Of a stretch of DNA of 64,000 nucleotides, positions 1 to 7,842 are shown in pieces (the first letter of the stretch is position 1; each line of letters begins with the position of its first letter). Below the pieces are notes generated by a model. The model had not been told where the DNA came from. It searched no databases and was given only the letters and a program-made list of their open reading frames with translations. The translations under genes and the position numbers were made by a program. The DNA is taken from assembly GCA_965207025.1 (NCBI GenBank), contig OZ242258.1:2976001-3040000 (forward strand), in the 5' to 3' direction. The DNA comes from Bin87 sp034423595 (GTDB lineage: Bacteria > Chloroflexota > Dehalococcoidia > Lucifugimonadales > UBA3495).

Positions 1-991
1 CCACCACGGTGGTCTTGAGCTTTTCCCGGTACACCTCGGTGTTCTCGGTCTCTTCGGCCAGCACCTTCTCCTTGCCGGTGCGTCCCTTGACCAGCACCCG
101 CCGCCCGTCGGCCTCCAGCGCCAGGTTGTCCAGGAAGCCCGCCGCCACCAGCATGGCCAGATGGCCCCGGCGGAGTGGCATCAGCGGACGGGTCCGGTTG
201 TCCCCCACCGGCCACAGGGTGTCGGTCACGTCGGGGCTAGCCCACAGGCCGTTCTTGCGGGCCTCGGCCACCGCCGCCAGGGGGTCAACGGTGCGGGTGG
301 CGAAGAGGATGTCGCCGCCTACGGCGCCCGGCGGGTCATAGACCCGGTAGGCCCCGTGGTACAGCTCCTCCGGCTCTTCCTCGGCCCAGGCCCGCACCTG
401 CCCTTCGGCCCGCGCGTCGGGGCTGGGTTCGGCCTTGCGATAGCCCATCAACACCACCTGGTCGAAGGCTTCCCGCTCCGGTTCGGGGAAGTACCAGCAA
501 CGCAGGTCCCGGTAGTGGGAGGCCAGGTAACGGGCCGACACCGAGAGCCGCTGCTTGGGCACGATGAACACCAGCAGGCCGCCGTCGGCCAGGTAGCGGG
601 TGCAGTGGGTGAGAAAGGCGTGTTCGGTGCGCTTGTCCTCCGAGTCGTAATCGTAGGGCGGATTGAGCAGCAGCACGCCGAAGACGCCGTTGGCGATGGA
701 GGTGGCGAACAGGTCGCAGGCCAGGGCGCGGTCCAGCAGTCCCTGGGCTTCCTCGGCCCGGTCCCGGTGCAGTTCCACGCCGTAGGTCTCGACGGGCAGG
801 GAGTTGGTCCGGCGCAGGCCGTCGGCCAGTTGCGCCAGGGCGTCGCCGCCCCCGCAGCAGGGGTCCAGGACGCGCAGCGTCTGCCCCGGCCGGCCGTAGG
901 CCGCGGGGCTGTCAATCAGTTCGGCGAGCAGGTCCACCACCCGCAGCGGGGTGGGATAGTAGCCGCCTTTCGCCTGGGCTGCCAGTCTCAT
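1..991 (-). CDS. DUF6094-like class I SAM-dependent DNA methylase (partial, runs off the left edge)
   Basis: The frame is open from the ATG at 991 to the window edge, about 330 codons, so the C-terminus is missing. An early CCGGGD motif (residues about 48-53, preceded by VLDP) is a SAM-binding motif I. A downstream NPPYDYD motif is the catalytic motif IV of N6-adenine methylases. A GGAG sits 8 bases before the ATG. It is the last gene visible in the minus-strand DNA-processing operon. Family knowledge: DUF6094 proteins are common on mobile elements and may modify element DNA to evade host restriction; that role is inference. A 155-codon frame inside it on the same strand is a shadow, since only this frame carries both motifs. 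Confidence 0.75.
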   Translation of the reverse strand, partial: MRLAAQAKGGYYPTPLRVVDLLAELIDSPAAYGRPGQTLRVLDPCCGGGDALAQLADGLRRTNSLPVETYGVELHRDRAEEAQGLLDRALACDLFATSIANGVFGVLLLNPPYDYDSEDKRTEHAFLTHCTRYLADGGLLVFIVPKQRLSVSARYLASHYRDLRCWYFPEPEREAFDQVVLMGYRKAEPSPDARAEGQVRAWAEEEPEELYHGAYRVYDPPGAVGGDILFATRTVDPLAAVAEARKNGLWASPDVTDTLWPVGDNRTRPLMPLRRGHLAMLVAAGFLDNLALEADGRRVLVKGRTGKEKVLAEETENTEVYREKLKTTVV

Positions 992-1027
992 GGTTCTTCT
1001 CCTTTTCCTTTGTAGTCGGGTTTGGGT

Positions 1028-1417
1028 CTATTCATTGCCGGTCTTCAGGCCCACCACCTCGCCCTTGGCGAGGGTCCGCTGGTAGCACAACACCTGGCTG
1101 GTGTCCTTGGCTTTCGCGCACTGGACGCAGAAGGCGGTGAGCAGTTCGGCGCGGTTGGCGACGACGATGCGCTTCACCAGCACGGAGTCGCCGCTGGGGA
1201 GGTCGTGGCGGTAGAGCTTCTCGAAGGGGTCGCGGCGCTCCGCTTCGGTGGCGGGCCGGTAGAAGTGGGGCTGGCGTGAGGAGGTCAGGTGGTCGGCGGC
1301 CCCGTGGGGGCAGAACCGGCAGGTGTCGCCGTCCGGGGAGTAGAGCTGCCAGGCTTTCCCGTTACGCGCCCGGCGGCGCTTGTTGCCCCGCTTGACCGGG
1401 TTGAGCGTCCTGTCCAT
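1028..1417 (-). CDS. Small putative zinc-binding protein
   Basis: 129 residues. The N-terminus is very basic (NKRRRARNGK). Cys33 and Cys36 (CRFC) and Cys97 and Cys100 (CVQC) form two CxxC pairs, with a further Cys at 111, so a zinc ribbon or knuckle is plausible. It lies 36 bases downstream of the methylase start in the same operon. Its leader contains an ACTACAAA..AAAGGAG sequence that recurs before other genes of this operon. I do not recognise the family; a nucleic-acid-binding accessory role is inference from charge, cysteines and context. Confidence 0.6.
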   Translation of the reverse strand: MDRTLNPVKRGNKRRRARNGKAWQLYSPDGDTCRFCPHGAADHLTSSRQPHFYRPATEAERRDPFEKLYRHDLPSGDSVLVKRIVVANRAELLTAFCVQCAKAKDTSQVLCYQRTLAKGEVVGLKTGNE

Positions 1418-1464
1418 ATTCGTTGGTCTCCTTTTCTTTTGTAGTTGACGTTGCCTTGGCCCGA

Positions 1465-2094
1465 CTATCCGCAGGCGGCGCTTTCAGGTAGGGTGAGCAG
1501 GCCCATGGCCACGGCGTCGGACAGGTCCTCGCGCAGCCTTTCGGCGTCGGGGGCGCACCAGTAGGCGACGACCCCAACCGACTGGAGGGGCTTGATGCTT
1601 TCGTCCCGCAGTCCCTTGCGCCAGAGCCAGTTGGCCCAGGAGTGGTGCAGGGGCAGGGGGCTGCGCTTGTCCAGGAAGCGGTGGTAGAGGGCCGGGGCCT
1701 CCTCCTCGCTGGGGGCCAGCAGCAGAAAGGAGTCCCGCTCGAAGGCGAACTCCGCCATCCGGGTGTACACCAGCGCGTGCCAGCCGCCAGAGGAGGGCAG
1801 TCGGGCGATCCTGGTAGTCCAGGTGCCGACGGTCGGCGGCGGTACGATACAGCGGCGGTAGCCGCCGCTGAAAGCCATGCCCTCGGTGCCCTGGATGAGG
1901 AAGGCCGGGTCCGGGGGCTGCTTGAGCAGGGAGGCCCAGATCGCCTTCAGCGCCGTCTGGGGTCCCACCATGGAGAGGAACCAGAGGCCCTCGGTGTCCG
2001 GGTCCCGGGCGAAGGCGTCGGCGGTGGCCGAGTAGCCGCCCGCCGTGACCGTGAAGAGGTCGTCGGGGTTGATGGTGGCTTGGGTTGCCAGCAT
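1465..2094 (-). CDS. Hypothetical ICE protein
   Basis: 209 residues, no family recognised. The protein is rich in Trp and aromatic residues and contains PDPAFLIQGTEGM, a short Gly/Ser turn (FSGGYRRC) and a WRKGLRDESIKPLQ segment. No membrane segment or signal peptide is evident. The ATG at 2094 follows a CTACTAAAGGAGA leader. It sits between the RadC-like gene and the zinc-knuckle gene in the DNA-processing operon, so a role in element maintenance is likely but unproven. Confidence 0.55.
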   Translation of the reverse strand: MLATQATINPDDLFTVTAGGYSATADAFARDPDTEGLWFLSMVGPQTALKAIWASLLKQPPDPAFLIQGTEGMAFSGGYRRCIVPPPTVGTWTTRIARLPSSGGWHALVYTRMAEFAFERDSFLLLAPSEEEAPALYHRFLDKRSPLPLHHSWANWLWRKGLRDESIKPLQSVGVVAYWCAPDAERLREDLSDAVAMGLLTLPESAACG

Positions 2095-2130
2095 GTATGG
2101 TCTCCTTTAGTAGTGGGTTGAGGATGCAGC

Positions 2131-2150
2131 GCGGGGAATCGCGTCCCCGC
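2131..2150. repeat. Intergenic hairpin of the left-operon family (copy 1)
   Basis: GCGGGGA at 2131-2137 pairs with TCCCCGC at 2144-2150 around a six-base loop. It lies 37 bases upstream of the start at 2094. A second stem (GACCGGC 2156-2162 with GCCGGTC 2171-2177) stands beside it, just after the RadC stop. Confidence 0.6.
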
Positions 2151-2193
2151 GTGAGGACCGGCGGTGCGTCGCCGGTCTCGGGCAGCGCCGGTG

Positions 2194-2730
2194 CTAGATG
2201 TCCATCAGCTTCTTTTCCTTGAGGCTGACGTACCGGTCGCCGGCGATGACGATGTGGTCCATCAGGTCGATGCCCAGCAGCTTTCCCCCTTCCACCAGTT
2301 CGCGGGTGATCTTCACGTCCTCCGGGCTGGGGGTCGGGTCGCCGCTTGGGTGGTTGTGGGAAATGATGATGCTGGGGGCCGAGTCGATGATGGCGGCGCG
2401 GAACACCTCGGCGGGGCGGACGATGGAGCTGTTGACGTTGCCCTGGTAGATAATCCGCTGGGCCATGACGCCGTTCCTGGTATTGAGCAGCAGCACCCTG
2501 AGCTGTTCCTGGGCCAGCAGGGACATCTCAGGCCCCAGCAGGTTGAACACGTCCTGGGGGCAGCTGATGACGGGCATCTCGGCGGGGCGCTCCGGCTGGA
2601 AGGACACCTCGTAGCGGGCCGCCAGTTCGCCCAGCAGGTCCAGGTTGGAGCGCAGAGCCTCCAGCACCGCGTGGCCCTCCAGGGTCACGGCGGGGGTGTC
2701 GTCGGTCTTGGTCTGCTTCTTGCGGAGCAT
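2194..2730 (-). CDS. RadC-like JAB/MPN-domain protein
   Basis: 178 residues. The C-terminal two-thirds is a JAB/MPN (RadC) domain with the JAMM signature: HNHPSGD places His125, His127 and Asp131 as metal ligands, followed by TPSPEDVKIT. The RadC helix-hairpin-helix domain is absent, which is usual for short plasmid and ICE-borne copies. The start at 2730 follows a purine-rich AAGGAAG. It is transcribed with ssb upstream, behind a 14-bp perfect hairpin. The exact function of RadC-type proteins is unsettled; a metallopeptidase or nuclease activity is predicted from the fold only. Confidence 0.85.
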   Translation of the reverse strand: MLRKKQTKTDDTPAVTLEGHAVLEALRSNLDLLGELAARYEVSFQPERPAEMPVISCPQDVFNLLGPEMSLLAQEQLRVLLLNTRNGVMAQRIIYQGNVNSSIVRPAEVFRAAIIDSAPSIIISHNHPSGDPTPSPEDVKITRELVEGGKLLGIDLMDHIVIAGDRYVSLKEKKLMDI

Positions 2731-2767
2731 GGCTCACTTCCTTACAAGTAGGATTGGGAAACGAGAG

Positions 2768-2801
2768 CGGGGCCGCTCCCTATTGCCAGGGAGCGGCCCC
2801 G
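2768..2801. repeat. Intergenic hairpin of the left-operon family (copy 2)
   Basis: A perfect 14-bp stem (2768-2781 with 2788-2801) with loop ATTGCC, 38 bases upstream of the RadC start and 44 bases past the ssb stop. CGGGGC...GCCCCG ends are shared with copies 3, 5 and 6. Confidence 0.75.
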
Positions 2802-2844
2802 TGTTGCGTCCGCCGGTGGCGGGCGTCGCTATTCCGTGGTCCGG

Positions 2845-3243
2845 TTAGAAGGGAAGGTCGTCGTCCTGGGTGTTGGCGCCGGCGTTGGCGTAGTTGCCGT
2901 TAGCGCCGCCGTTGCCGTTGCGGGAGGAGTCCAGGAACACCACGTCCTGGGCGTGGACCTCGGTGCGGTAGCGCCGCTGACCGTCGTCGCCGGTCCAGGA
3001 GTTCTGAACCAAACGACCCGCGACGTAAATCCTCTGGCCCTTCTCCACGTACTGAGCGACGGCCTCGCCGAGCTTGTCCCACACCACGACGGTGTGCCAG
3101 TCGGTGGCGTCCTCGCCGTTCTTCCGGCCCCGGTCCGTGGCCAGGCGCAGCTGGGTAACGGCGATGCCCGACGCCGTGTAGCGCATCTCCGGGTCGTTTC
3201 CGACCCGTCCCAACAATTCCACCTTGTTGATGGTCTTCGCCAT
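2845..3243 (-). CDS. ssb: Single-stranded DNA-binding protein
   Basis: 132 residues from the ATG at 3243, which has GGAGG at a good distance; an 18-residue upstream extension lacks a ribosome site. The N-terminal OB fold is typical of SSB: INKVELLGRVGNDPEMRYT, then TDWHTVVVWDKLGEAVAQYV and GQRIYVAGRL. A Gly/Asn-rich linker leads to the acidic tip DDDLPF, the tail that docks repair and replication partners. It is encoded with Rad52, primase and nuclease genes and is probably the element's own SSB for single-stranded transfer intermediates. Confidence 0.93.
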   Translation of the reverse strand: MAKTINKVELLGRVGNDPEMRYTASGIAVTQLRLATDRGRKNGEDATDWHTVVVWDKLGEAVAQYVEKGQRIYVAGRLVQNSWTGDDGQRRYRTEVHAQDVVFLDSSRNGNGGANGNYANAGANTQDDDLPF

Positions 3244-3284
3244 GATTGTTCCTCCATTTGCTCTGTGAGTTAGGGTTGACCTTG

Positions 3285-3320
3285 CGGGGCCGCCCATTCC
3301 TTTAGAAGAGGGCAGCCCCG
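3285..3320. repeat. Intergenic hairpin of the left-operon family (copy 3)
   Basis: CGGGGC-C-GCCC (3285-3295) pairs with GGGC-A-GCCCCG (3310-3320) with one C.A mismatch; 42 bases upstream of the ssb start. The downstream flank GTGTTGCG is identical to that of copy 2. Confidence 0.65.
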
Positions 3321-3355
3321 TGTTGCGCTGCCAAGTTGGTAGCGTCGGGTTTCGT

Positions 3356-4408
3356 CTAGCTGACCCGCAGGTAGTGGGAGACGTTCTCGGTGACGATCTC
3401 GGCCCGCGCCTCCGGGTCCAGCAGGGCGTTCAGCCGCTTGTGGTCCACGTTGTAGCGGGTGTTCTTCACCATCCCCACGGTGCGGGTCTTCTCCCGGCCC
3501 TCCAGCTTGGCCTTCTGTTCACCCCGCTGGCCCAGCCAGGCCCGCAGCATCCCCAGCGCCCACTGTTTGTCCTCTTCTATGGCCTTCAGCATCTCCTGGG
3601 CCTGTTCGTACTCCCGCAAGGCGGCTTGGGCCTCGTCGTCGGTAACCGGCTCGACGGGTTCGTCAACTGGTTCCGGTTCCACCGCCGCCGTCCCCGGCAG
3701 GCAGGCGTTGAGGAAGGGGCAGCGCTTACACTGCCAGTCGTCGGCGGTGAAGTCCCGCTCCGGCAGCACATCCGGGTCCGGCCCGTTGACCAGGTGGTGG
3801 GCCGCCAGTTCGCCCAGCCGGGCGCAGGCTCGCTCGAAGGCCCGCTCCACCCTATGGGCCGGTATCACCTCGTAGTCCCAGGTCCGTCCGCCCGTGTCCA
3901 GGGTGGCGATCACCACGTCGCGGGCTTCGTCATAGGCTCCGTAGGTATAGAAGGCCGCCTGCCAGACCGATTCTGGGTGGCTGCGCTCGGCGCCCAGCGT
4001 CCGCCACTTCTTGTAGGCTTCCGGCCCCCGGGTCTTGACCTCGACGATGCTGGGTTCGTTCCCGAAGATGGGCGCGACGCCGGCGGCGTCCACGTGGCCG
4101 CTGACCGCCAGGGTTGGACCGAGGCGCAGAGAGACCATCCGGGGGTTGTCGCGGTCCGTTGGAGTGATGTCCCAGCCGGCCCGCTCCATGGCCCGCAGCA
4201 CCACCGGCTCCAGGGCGTTGCCCGCCTCCAGCATGGTCAGGGAATCATCGCTGCGGGGGTTGGTGACCTCGTGGCCGGTGGCCTCGTACCACAGGGCGCG
4301 GCGGCAGTTGCCCACCGCCGAGGCCCGGACCTCCAAGGTCCCGTCGCCGTCGAAGCGGGCGTTGGGTCGGGAGTAAACGTCGGTCTGCCTGTCAATGGCG
4401 ATAGTCAT
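3356..4408 (-). CDS. Cas4/RecB-like PD-(D/E)XK nuclease with iron-sulfur cysteines
   Basis: 350 residues; ATG at 4408 behind GGAGGAACG. Nuclease core: Asp107 in SGHVDA, Glu123-Val-Lys125 in IVEVKT, then WQAAFY around residue 150 as the QxxxY-type motif. Cys35, Cys227, Cys230 and Cys236 are placed like the four Fe-S ligands of Cas4 and AddB nucleases. A Glu/Pro linker (about 241-260) leads to a C-terminal helical region with EYEQAQEMLKAIEEDK. In the operon it sits between ssb and the TSCPD gene, so it may process DNA ends for Rad52 annealing. The domain assignment is firm; the substrate is inferred. Confidence 0.82.
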   Translation of the reverse strand: MTIAIDRQTDVYSRPNARFDGDGTLEVRASAVGNCRRALWYEATGHEVTNPRSDDSLTMLEAGNALEPVVLRAMERAGWDITPTDRDNPRMVSLRLGPTLAVSGHVDAAGVAPIFGNEPSIVEVKTRGPEAYKKWRTLGAERSHPESVWQAAFYTYGAYDEARDVVIATLDTGGRTWDYEVIPAHRVERAFERACARLGELAAHHLVNGPDPDVLPERDFTADDWQCKRCPFLNACLPGTAAVEPEPVDEPVEPVTDDEAQAALREYEQAQEMLKAIEEDKQWALGMLRAWLGQRGEQKAKLEGREKTRTVGMVKNTRYNVDHKRLNALLDPEARAEIVTENVSHYLRVS

Positions 4409-4452
4409 GGTTGTCGTTCCTCCATCATGTTCGGTGTCCGGTAGATGAGAAG

Positions 4453-4482
4453 CGGGGCCGTCCCGTATTCGAGACGACCCCG
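4453..4482. repeat. Intergenic hairpin of the left-operon family (copy 4)
   Basis: CGGGG-C-CGTC (4453-4462) pairs with GACG-A-CCCCG (4473-4482), with a C.A mismatch like that of copy 3. It is 45 bases upstream of the nuclease start. Confidence 0.65.
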
Positions 4483-4509
4483 TGCGCCTTCTTGGTCGAT
4501 TTCTCGCCG

Positions 4510-4905
4510 CTAGTCGGCGGCGACGGGCAGTTCCGCTGGTTCCACATCCGCCTGCGCTGCCAGGTAGTCCCGCAGGACCAGGGCGATGGCGTCGCCCAGC
4601 CCTTTCACGTACACCGTGCGCCCGTCCTCCATCCGGTTGGGCCAGGGCTGCATTTCGGTGATGCCCTGTATCTGCCCGATGATTTCAGCCAGCGGCGTGC
4701 CCCGTCGCAGGTGCAGGGAGACCAGGCGGCAGGCCATTTCGGTCATCCCGTGTTGCAGGCTGCCGGCCTTGCCGAGAGAGCCGAAGACCTCGAAGGGCTG
4801 GCCGCTTTCGTCCAGGCCCACGGTGATGTAGAGGCTCCCCAACTCCGTGCCGAGTTTGGTGGTCACGCTGGGCAGGCAGCGGGGCCGGCTTCGGGTGACG
4901 GTCAT
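4510..4905 (-). CDS. TSCPD-domain protein
   Basis: 131 residues. The segment LGKAGSLQHGMTEMACRLVS followed by LRRGTPLAEIIGQIQGI matches the TSCPD domain, known from the C-terminus of B12-dependent ribonucleotide reductase and from stand-alone proteins beside it. The upstream part (LGSLYITVGLDESGQPFEVF) is the usual lead-in. No reductase is visible in the window. The ATG at 4905 overlaps the stop of the DUF7007 gene as ATGA, so the two are translationally coupled. A nucleotide- or metal-binding role is the family guess only. Confidence 0.75.
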   Translation of the reverse strand: MTVTRSRPRCLPSVTTKLGTELGSLYITVGLDESGQPFEVFGSLGKAGSLQHGMTEMACRLVSLHLRRGTPLAEIIGQIQGITEMQPWPNRMEDGRTVYVKGLGDAIALVLRDYLAAQADVEPAELPVAAD

Positions 4906-5222
4906 GGCGATCCCCCTTCATTGCCGAGGTAGGGAAGCGCCGGAGAGTAGCGGTCGAAATAACCCGCTATCTTCAGGGCCAGTTCCCGCTCCCTTTCGTC
5001 GCCCAGGCCCAGCAGGATCCGGGCGATGGGTTCCTCGCAGTCCTCCTCGGCGAAGCAGGGGTTGAGGAAGGTGTCCCGCACCAGGTCGGGCAGTTCCTCC
5101 CACCGCTCCCGGCTCAGCTTCAGCCCGCCGTGTCCGGCGGTGGACACCCGCCAGACCCCTTCGGCCAATTCCTCGATGTCCTGGGGCCACCCCCAGGGGG
5201 TGTGCATGGTGGTTGCCGTCAT
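4902..5222 (-). CDS. DUF7007-like protein
   Basis: 106 residues from the ATG at 5222, which is preceded by AAGGAGG; a longer same-frame extension to 5633 overlaps the Rad52 gene and is rejected. Features: TPWGWPQDIEELAEGVWRV, HGGLKLSRERWEELP, and an acidic region FAEEDCEEPIARI. This pattern matches DUF7007 proteins, whose function is unknown and which recur on conjugative elements. It is coupled to the TSCPD gene by an ATGA overlap. Confidence 0.65.
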   Translation of the reverse strand: MTATTMHTPWGWPQDIEELAEGVWRVSTAGHGGLKLSRERWEELPDLVRDTFLNPCFAEEDCEEPIARILLGLGDERERELALKIAGYFDRYSPALPYLGNEGGSP

Positions 5223-5253
5223 GTTCTTGCCTCCTTGTTCCTGTAAATGGGAA

Positions 5254-5285
5254 GCGGGGCCGCCCCGTATTGCAGGCGGCCCCGC
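5254..5285. repeat. Intergenic hairpin of the left-operon family (copy 5)
   Basis: An 11-bp perfect stem, GCGGGGCCGCC (5254-5264) with GGCGGCCCCGC (5275-5285), 32 bases upstream of the DUF7007 start and 26 bases after the Rad52 stop. Confidence 0.7.
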
Positions 5286-5310
5286 CGGATGGTGTTTTGC
5301 CGAGGGAGTT

Positions 5311-6171
5311 CTACCTATTGCCGCCCTCGGCTTTCCTCGCCTCGTTGACCTTCTTGGCCGCGTTCTCCACCAGGGGCTTGAGGTCCTCGGCGGGCAGGTC
5401 GTCCAGGTCCTTGCCGGTCTGCTTCTTGACCGCCTCCCGTACCCGGTCCTCGTCGTAGCCCTGCTTCGCGCCCAGATCGATGAGCCGCCCCCGCAACTGC
5501 TGGAGGTAGGAACCGTCCCGCCGCCCATTCCCGCTGTTGCCCTGGCAGTTGTTGCCGTTGCCGTTGCTCCTGGCGTTGGACGGCTGCGCGCCAGACCTGC
5601 TGTTGGCCGCAGGCTGGTCTCCGTAGAGGCCATTTCCGAACCGGTCGCCGAAGCTGCGCAACGCCCGCTTCAGTCCGTCGGTGACGGCGCCCTTGCAGGC
5701 CGTGTCGTGGCCTTCCGGGGTATCCTCGGCGACGATGTGGAACCCGATGTCGGTGCGGGGCGGAGCGCCCACCACGCTGACCCGCACCGGGGCGCTGTAG
5801 GCGAAGGAGACCCTGACCTCGCCGGTCCTGACATCCACCTTCTCGATGCGGCGCAGGCCCACGTCGCCCACCAGTTCGTATCCCCACCCGCCGAAGCCGA
5901 AGATCCGGTTGGCCTGGTCGATGACGGTGTGGCCCTCGATGTAGTCGTACTGGCGGTTGCCCCGGCCGTCCCGCCGGGAGACCAGGGCCGGGTCCAGGGG
6001 CTGCTCCAGGGCGCTCACCACGGCGGGGGGCAGCCCGTCCCACAGGAGGTCGTGGCCGCCGATGTCGGCGACGCCGTTGCCGCCCTTGTGCCCGTTCTGG
6101 CCGTTGCCGTTGAGGTTGACGCTGCCGTTGGGGTGGTGTCCGTTGCCGTTCTGGTTGTTGCCATTACCCAT
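5311..6171 (-). CDS. Rad52/Rad22-family single-strand annealing protein
   Basis: 286 residues; ATG at 6171 after AAAGGAG. The first 35 residues are an Asn/Gly repeat (NGNGQNGHKGGNG). The Rad52 core follows: DYIEGHTVIDQANRIFGFGG, WGYELVG, VSFAYSAPVRV, then DTACKGAVTDGLKRALRSFG near residue 165 and RFGNGLYGD. A second Asn/Gly-rich linker and a helical C-terminus with DDLPAEDLKPLVE complete it. Family knowledge: these proteins anneal SSB-coated complementary strands, in line with ssb, nuclease and primase in the same operon. The NG-rich linkers are codon-repetitive, so replication slippage is possible. Confidence 0.9.
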   Translation of the reverse strand: MGNGNNQNGNGHHPNGSVNLNGNGQNGHKGGNGVADIGGHDLLWDGLPPAVVSALEQPLDPALVSRRDGRGNRQYDYIEGHTVIDQANRIFGFGGWGYELVGDVGLRRIEKVDVRTGEVRVSFAYSAPVRVSVVGAPPRTDIGFHIVAEDTPEGHDTACKGAVTDGLKRALRSFGDRFGNGLYGDQPAANSRSGAQPSNARSNGNGNNCQGNSGNGRRDGSYLQQLRGRLIDLGAKQGYDEDRVREAVKKQTGKDLDDLPAEDLKPLVENAAKKVNEARKAEGGNR

Positions 6172-6244
6172 GATGTTGCTCCTTTGCGTTTAGATGTTGG
6201 GTGTGCCGTTGGTTGCGGCGGCGTCCCGCCAGGGAAGCAGTCAG

Positions 6245-6261
6245 CGGGGCAGTAGGCCCCG
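6245..6261. repeat. Short intergenic hairpin of the left-operon family (copy 6)
   Basis: CGGGGC (6245-6250) pairs with GCCCCG (6256-6261). It lies 74 bases upstream of the Rad52 start and has a CCCCGTCGTGT flank like the other copies. Confidence 0.5.
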
Positions 6262-6292
6262 TCGTGTCGTTGAGTTGGTTGGGAAAAGGAAA

Positions 6293-6314
6293 GGCCCGCC
6301 GGTGAAGGCGGGCC
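6293..6314 (-). terminator. Rho-independent-type terminator after the primase gene
   Basis: Stem GGCCCGCC/GGCGGGCC with a six-base loop, followed on the minus strand by TTTCCTTTT. It lies 30 bases past the primase stop, so some transcripts may end here and Rad52 may have its own promoter. Confidence 0.6.
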
Positions 6315-6343
6315 AGTAGAAGAGGAAGGTTGGTTGGAAGTTG

Positions 6344-7396
6344 TCAGCGGGCGGAGCGGGCTGCCTGAGCCAGCAGGCGGAGGAAGCGCAGTTGGCCGTT
6401 GGGCTGCGTTGCCAACTCGCCCAGGTCGGCGACGCCTGGGGGCAGGTTGACCACGGCGGCGCGGTTGCCCAGCAGTTGCTTGAGGCTCGCCGCCGCCGCG
6501 TTGCCCGCGTCGTCGTTGTCGAAGGCCAGGAAGACCCTTGGGCAGCCCCTGAGCGCCGCCGCCACCTTGTCCATCCCCTGTGTCCCCAGGGCGGCCACGG
6601 CGGGGTAGCCCCAGGCCGTGAGCGTCAGGTAGTCGAAGACGCCTTCAGCGACAATGACCCAGGATGGCGCCGGGCCAAGCGCAGCCAGGCCCAGCACCGG
6701 CTTGGGGCCGGGCAACGCCTGGAAGCGGGGCCTGGCGTTGGGTTGCACCGCCCGTCCGGTGAGCCACCGCGCCCGGCCCGATGCCACGTCGGGCACGGTG
6801 ATGGTCCCCGCGAACCGCTCCGCGCCGCGTTCCAGGAACAGGCCGGAGTTTCGTTGGCGGGCGCCGTCGAACCCAGCGGCTTGCAGGTGTTCCCGCAGCC
6901 CGTCGCCCGTGGCGTAGCCGAGACCCAACCGCGTCGCAGCGTCCAACCCGATGCCCCGCGAGGCCAGGTATCGCAGGGCCACCGAGCTGCGCCGCAGTTG
7001 CCCGCCGTAGAACCGCACCGCCGCCGCTAACAGCGCCGGATCGCGGGGAGGCAGCGTGGCAGGGGCAGTTGGCCGTGCCGGGGTTGGCCGGTTGGAAGTC
7101 GCAACCACCGTTCCCGAACCGTCGTCCAAGCGCCGGATTGCCTCGGGCAGAGTGAGGCCCTCCATCCGTCCCACGAAGTCCAGCACGTCGCCGCGGGCCC
7201 CGCAGCCGAAGCACCAGAACTTCTCGCTGTCTCCGTACACCGTGAAGCTGGCCTCGACTTCATCGTGAAAGGGGCAGACGCCTTGCCGGACCCGGCCCTT
7301 GCCGTGCAGGACGACACCGGCGGCCTCCACCATGTCGCCCAGGGGATGCCGCGCCTTGAGTTCCGCGAAGTCCGCCTTGGTGTGAGCTGCTACCAT
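6344..7396 (-). CDS. CHC2 zinc-finger/TOPRIM DNA primase, short form
   Basis: 350 residues from the ATG at 7396 (AAGGGAGG upstream); a 12-residue extension is unsupported. Zinc finger: CPFH ... CFGC near residues 41-65 (VCPFHDE, FWCFGCGARGDVLDFV). TOPRIM domain: AEGVFD and LAFDNDDAG supply the acidic metal-binding residues. It lacks the C-terminal helicase-binding domain of chromosomal DnaG, as in plasmid and phage primases. The start overlaps the stop of the upstream gene (TGATG). It probably primes the complementary strand of the element after transfer or during replication. Confidence 0.9.
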   Translation of the reverse strand: MVAAHTKADFAELKARHPLGDMVEAAGVVLHGKGRVRQGVCPFHDEVEASFTVYGDSEKFWCFGCGARGDVLDFVGRMEGLTLPEAIRRLDDGSGTVVATSNRPTPARPTAPATLPPRDPALLAAAVRFYGGQLRRSSVALRYLASRGIGLDAATRLGLGYATGDGLREHLQAAGFDGARQRNSGLFLERGAERFAGTITVPDVASGRARWLTGRAVQPNARPRFQALPGPKPVLGLAALGPAPSWVIVAEGVFDYLTLTAWGYPAVAALGTQGMDKVAAALRGCPRVFLAFDNDDAGNAAAASLKQLLGNRAAVVNLPPGVADLGELATQPNGQLRFLRLLAQAARSAR

Positions 7397-7842
7397 CACG
7401 AACCTCCCTTGGCCAGCGGCTTCAATCCCCACAGGCTACGCCGGGAGACCGTCTTGCCCACCGGCCAGCGCATTCCCAGGACGGCGGCAACCTCCAGCGA
7501 GGCGATATCGCCGTCAGCGGGAACCAACGCCGCCGCCCTGCCGGTGGCCGGGCTGTAGAGCAGTGTCCTTTCACCGGCGAACCGGCGCCGGGCGATGTCC
7601 AGCCACTCGGCGTACAGCCACCGCAGTTCCGAGTCCGAGGCATTGGCGGCGTTCACTCCGTTGAACGCTGCCAGCGCCCCGTCCAGGTCGCCCGACTGCC
7701 GCAGCCGCCGGGCTTCGTGGACCGTCCGGGCCAGGCTGAGCGGGTTTTCCGGTTCCCCGCCCAGCAGCGCCGCCAGCAGCCGGTCCACCAGTTCCTCCAA
7801 CCGGCGGACCGACGCCGTGGTTTCCATTGTCATCGTGGTCAT
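7396..7842 (-). CDS. Hypothetical protein coupled to the primase
   Basis: 148 residues from the ATG at 7842 (GGGAGG upstream). Mostly helical with VRRLEELVDRLLAALLGGEP and LARTVHEARRLRQSGDLDGA, which looks like one TPR-like helical hairpin, then LLYSPATGRAAALVPADGD. It overlaps its neighbours at both ends (ATGA upstream, TGATG downstream), so it is co-translated with the primase. Family not recognised; a scaffold or primase accessory role is a guess. Confidence 0.6.
   Translation of the reverse strand: MTTMTMETTASVRRLEELVDRLLAALLGGEPENPLSLARTVHEARRLRQSGDLDGALAAFNGVNAANASDSELRWLYAEWLDIARRRFAGERTLLYSPATGRAAALVPADGDIASLEVAAVLGMRWPVGKTVSRRSLWGLKPLAKGGS

Noticed and set aside
3356..4408. Cas4-like nuclease considered as part of a CRISPR system
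   Set aside because: No other cas genes or repeats nearby; its place among ssb, Rad52 and primase genes points to element DNA processing.
3320..4444. A 374-codon plus-strand frame opposite the Cas4-like nuclease gene
   Set aside because: The minus-strand frame carries the nuclease motifs and a good ribosome site; the plus frame has no recognisable domain.
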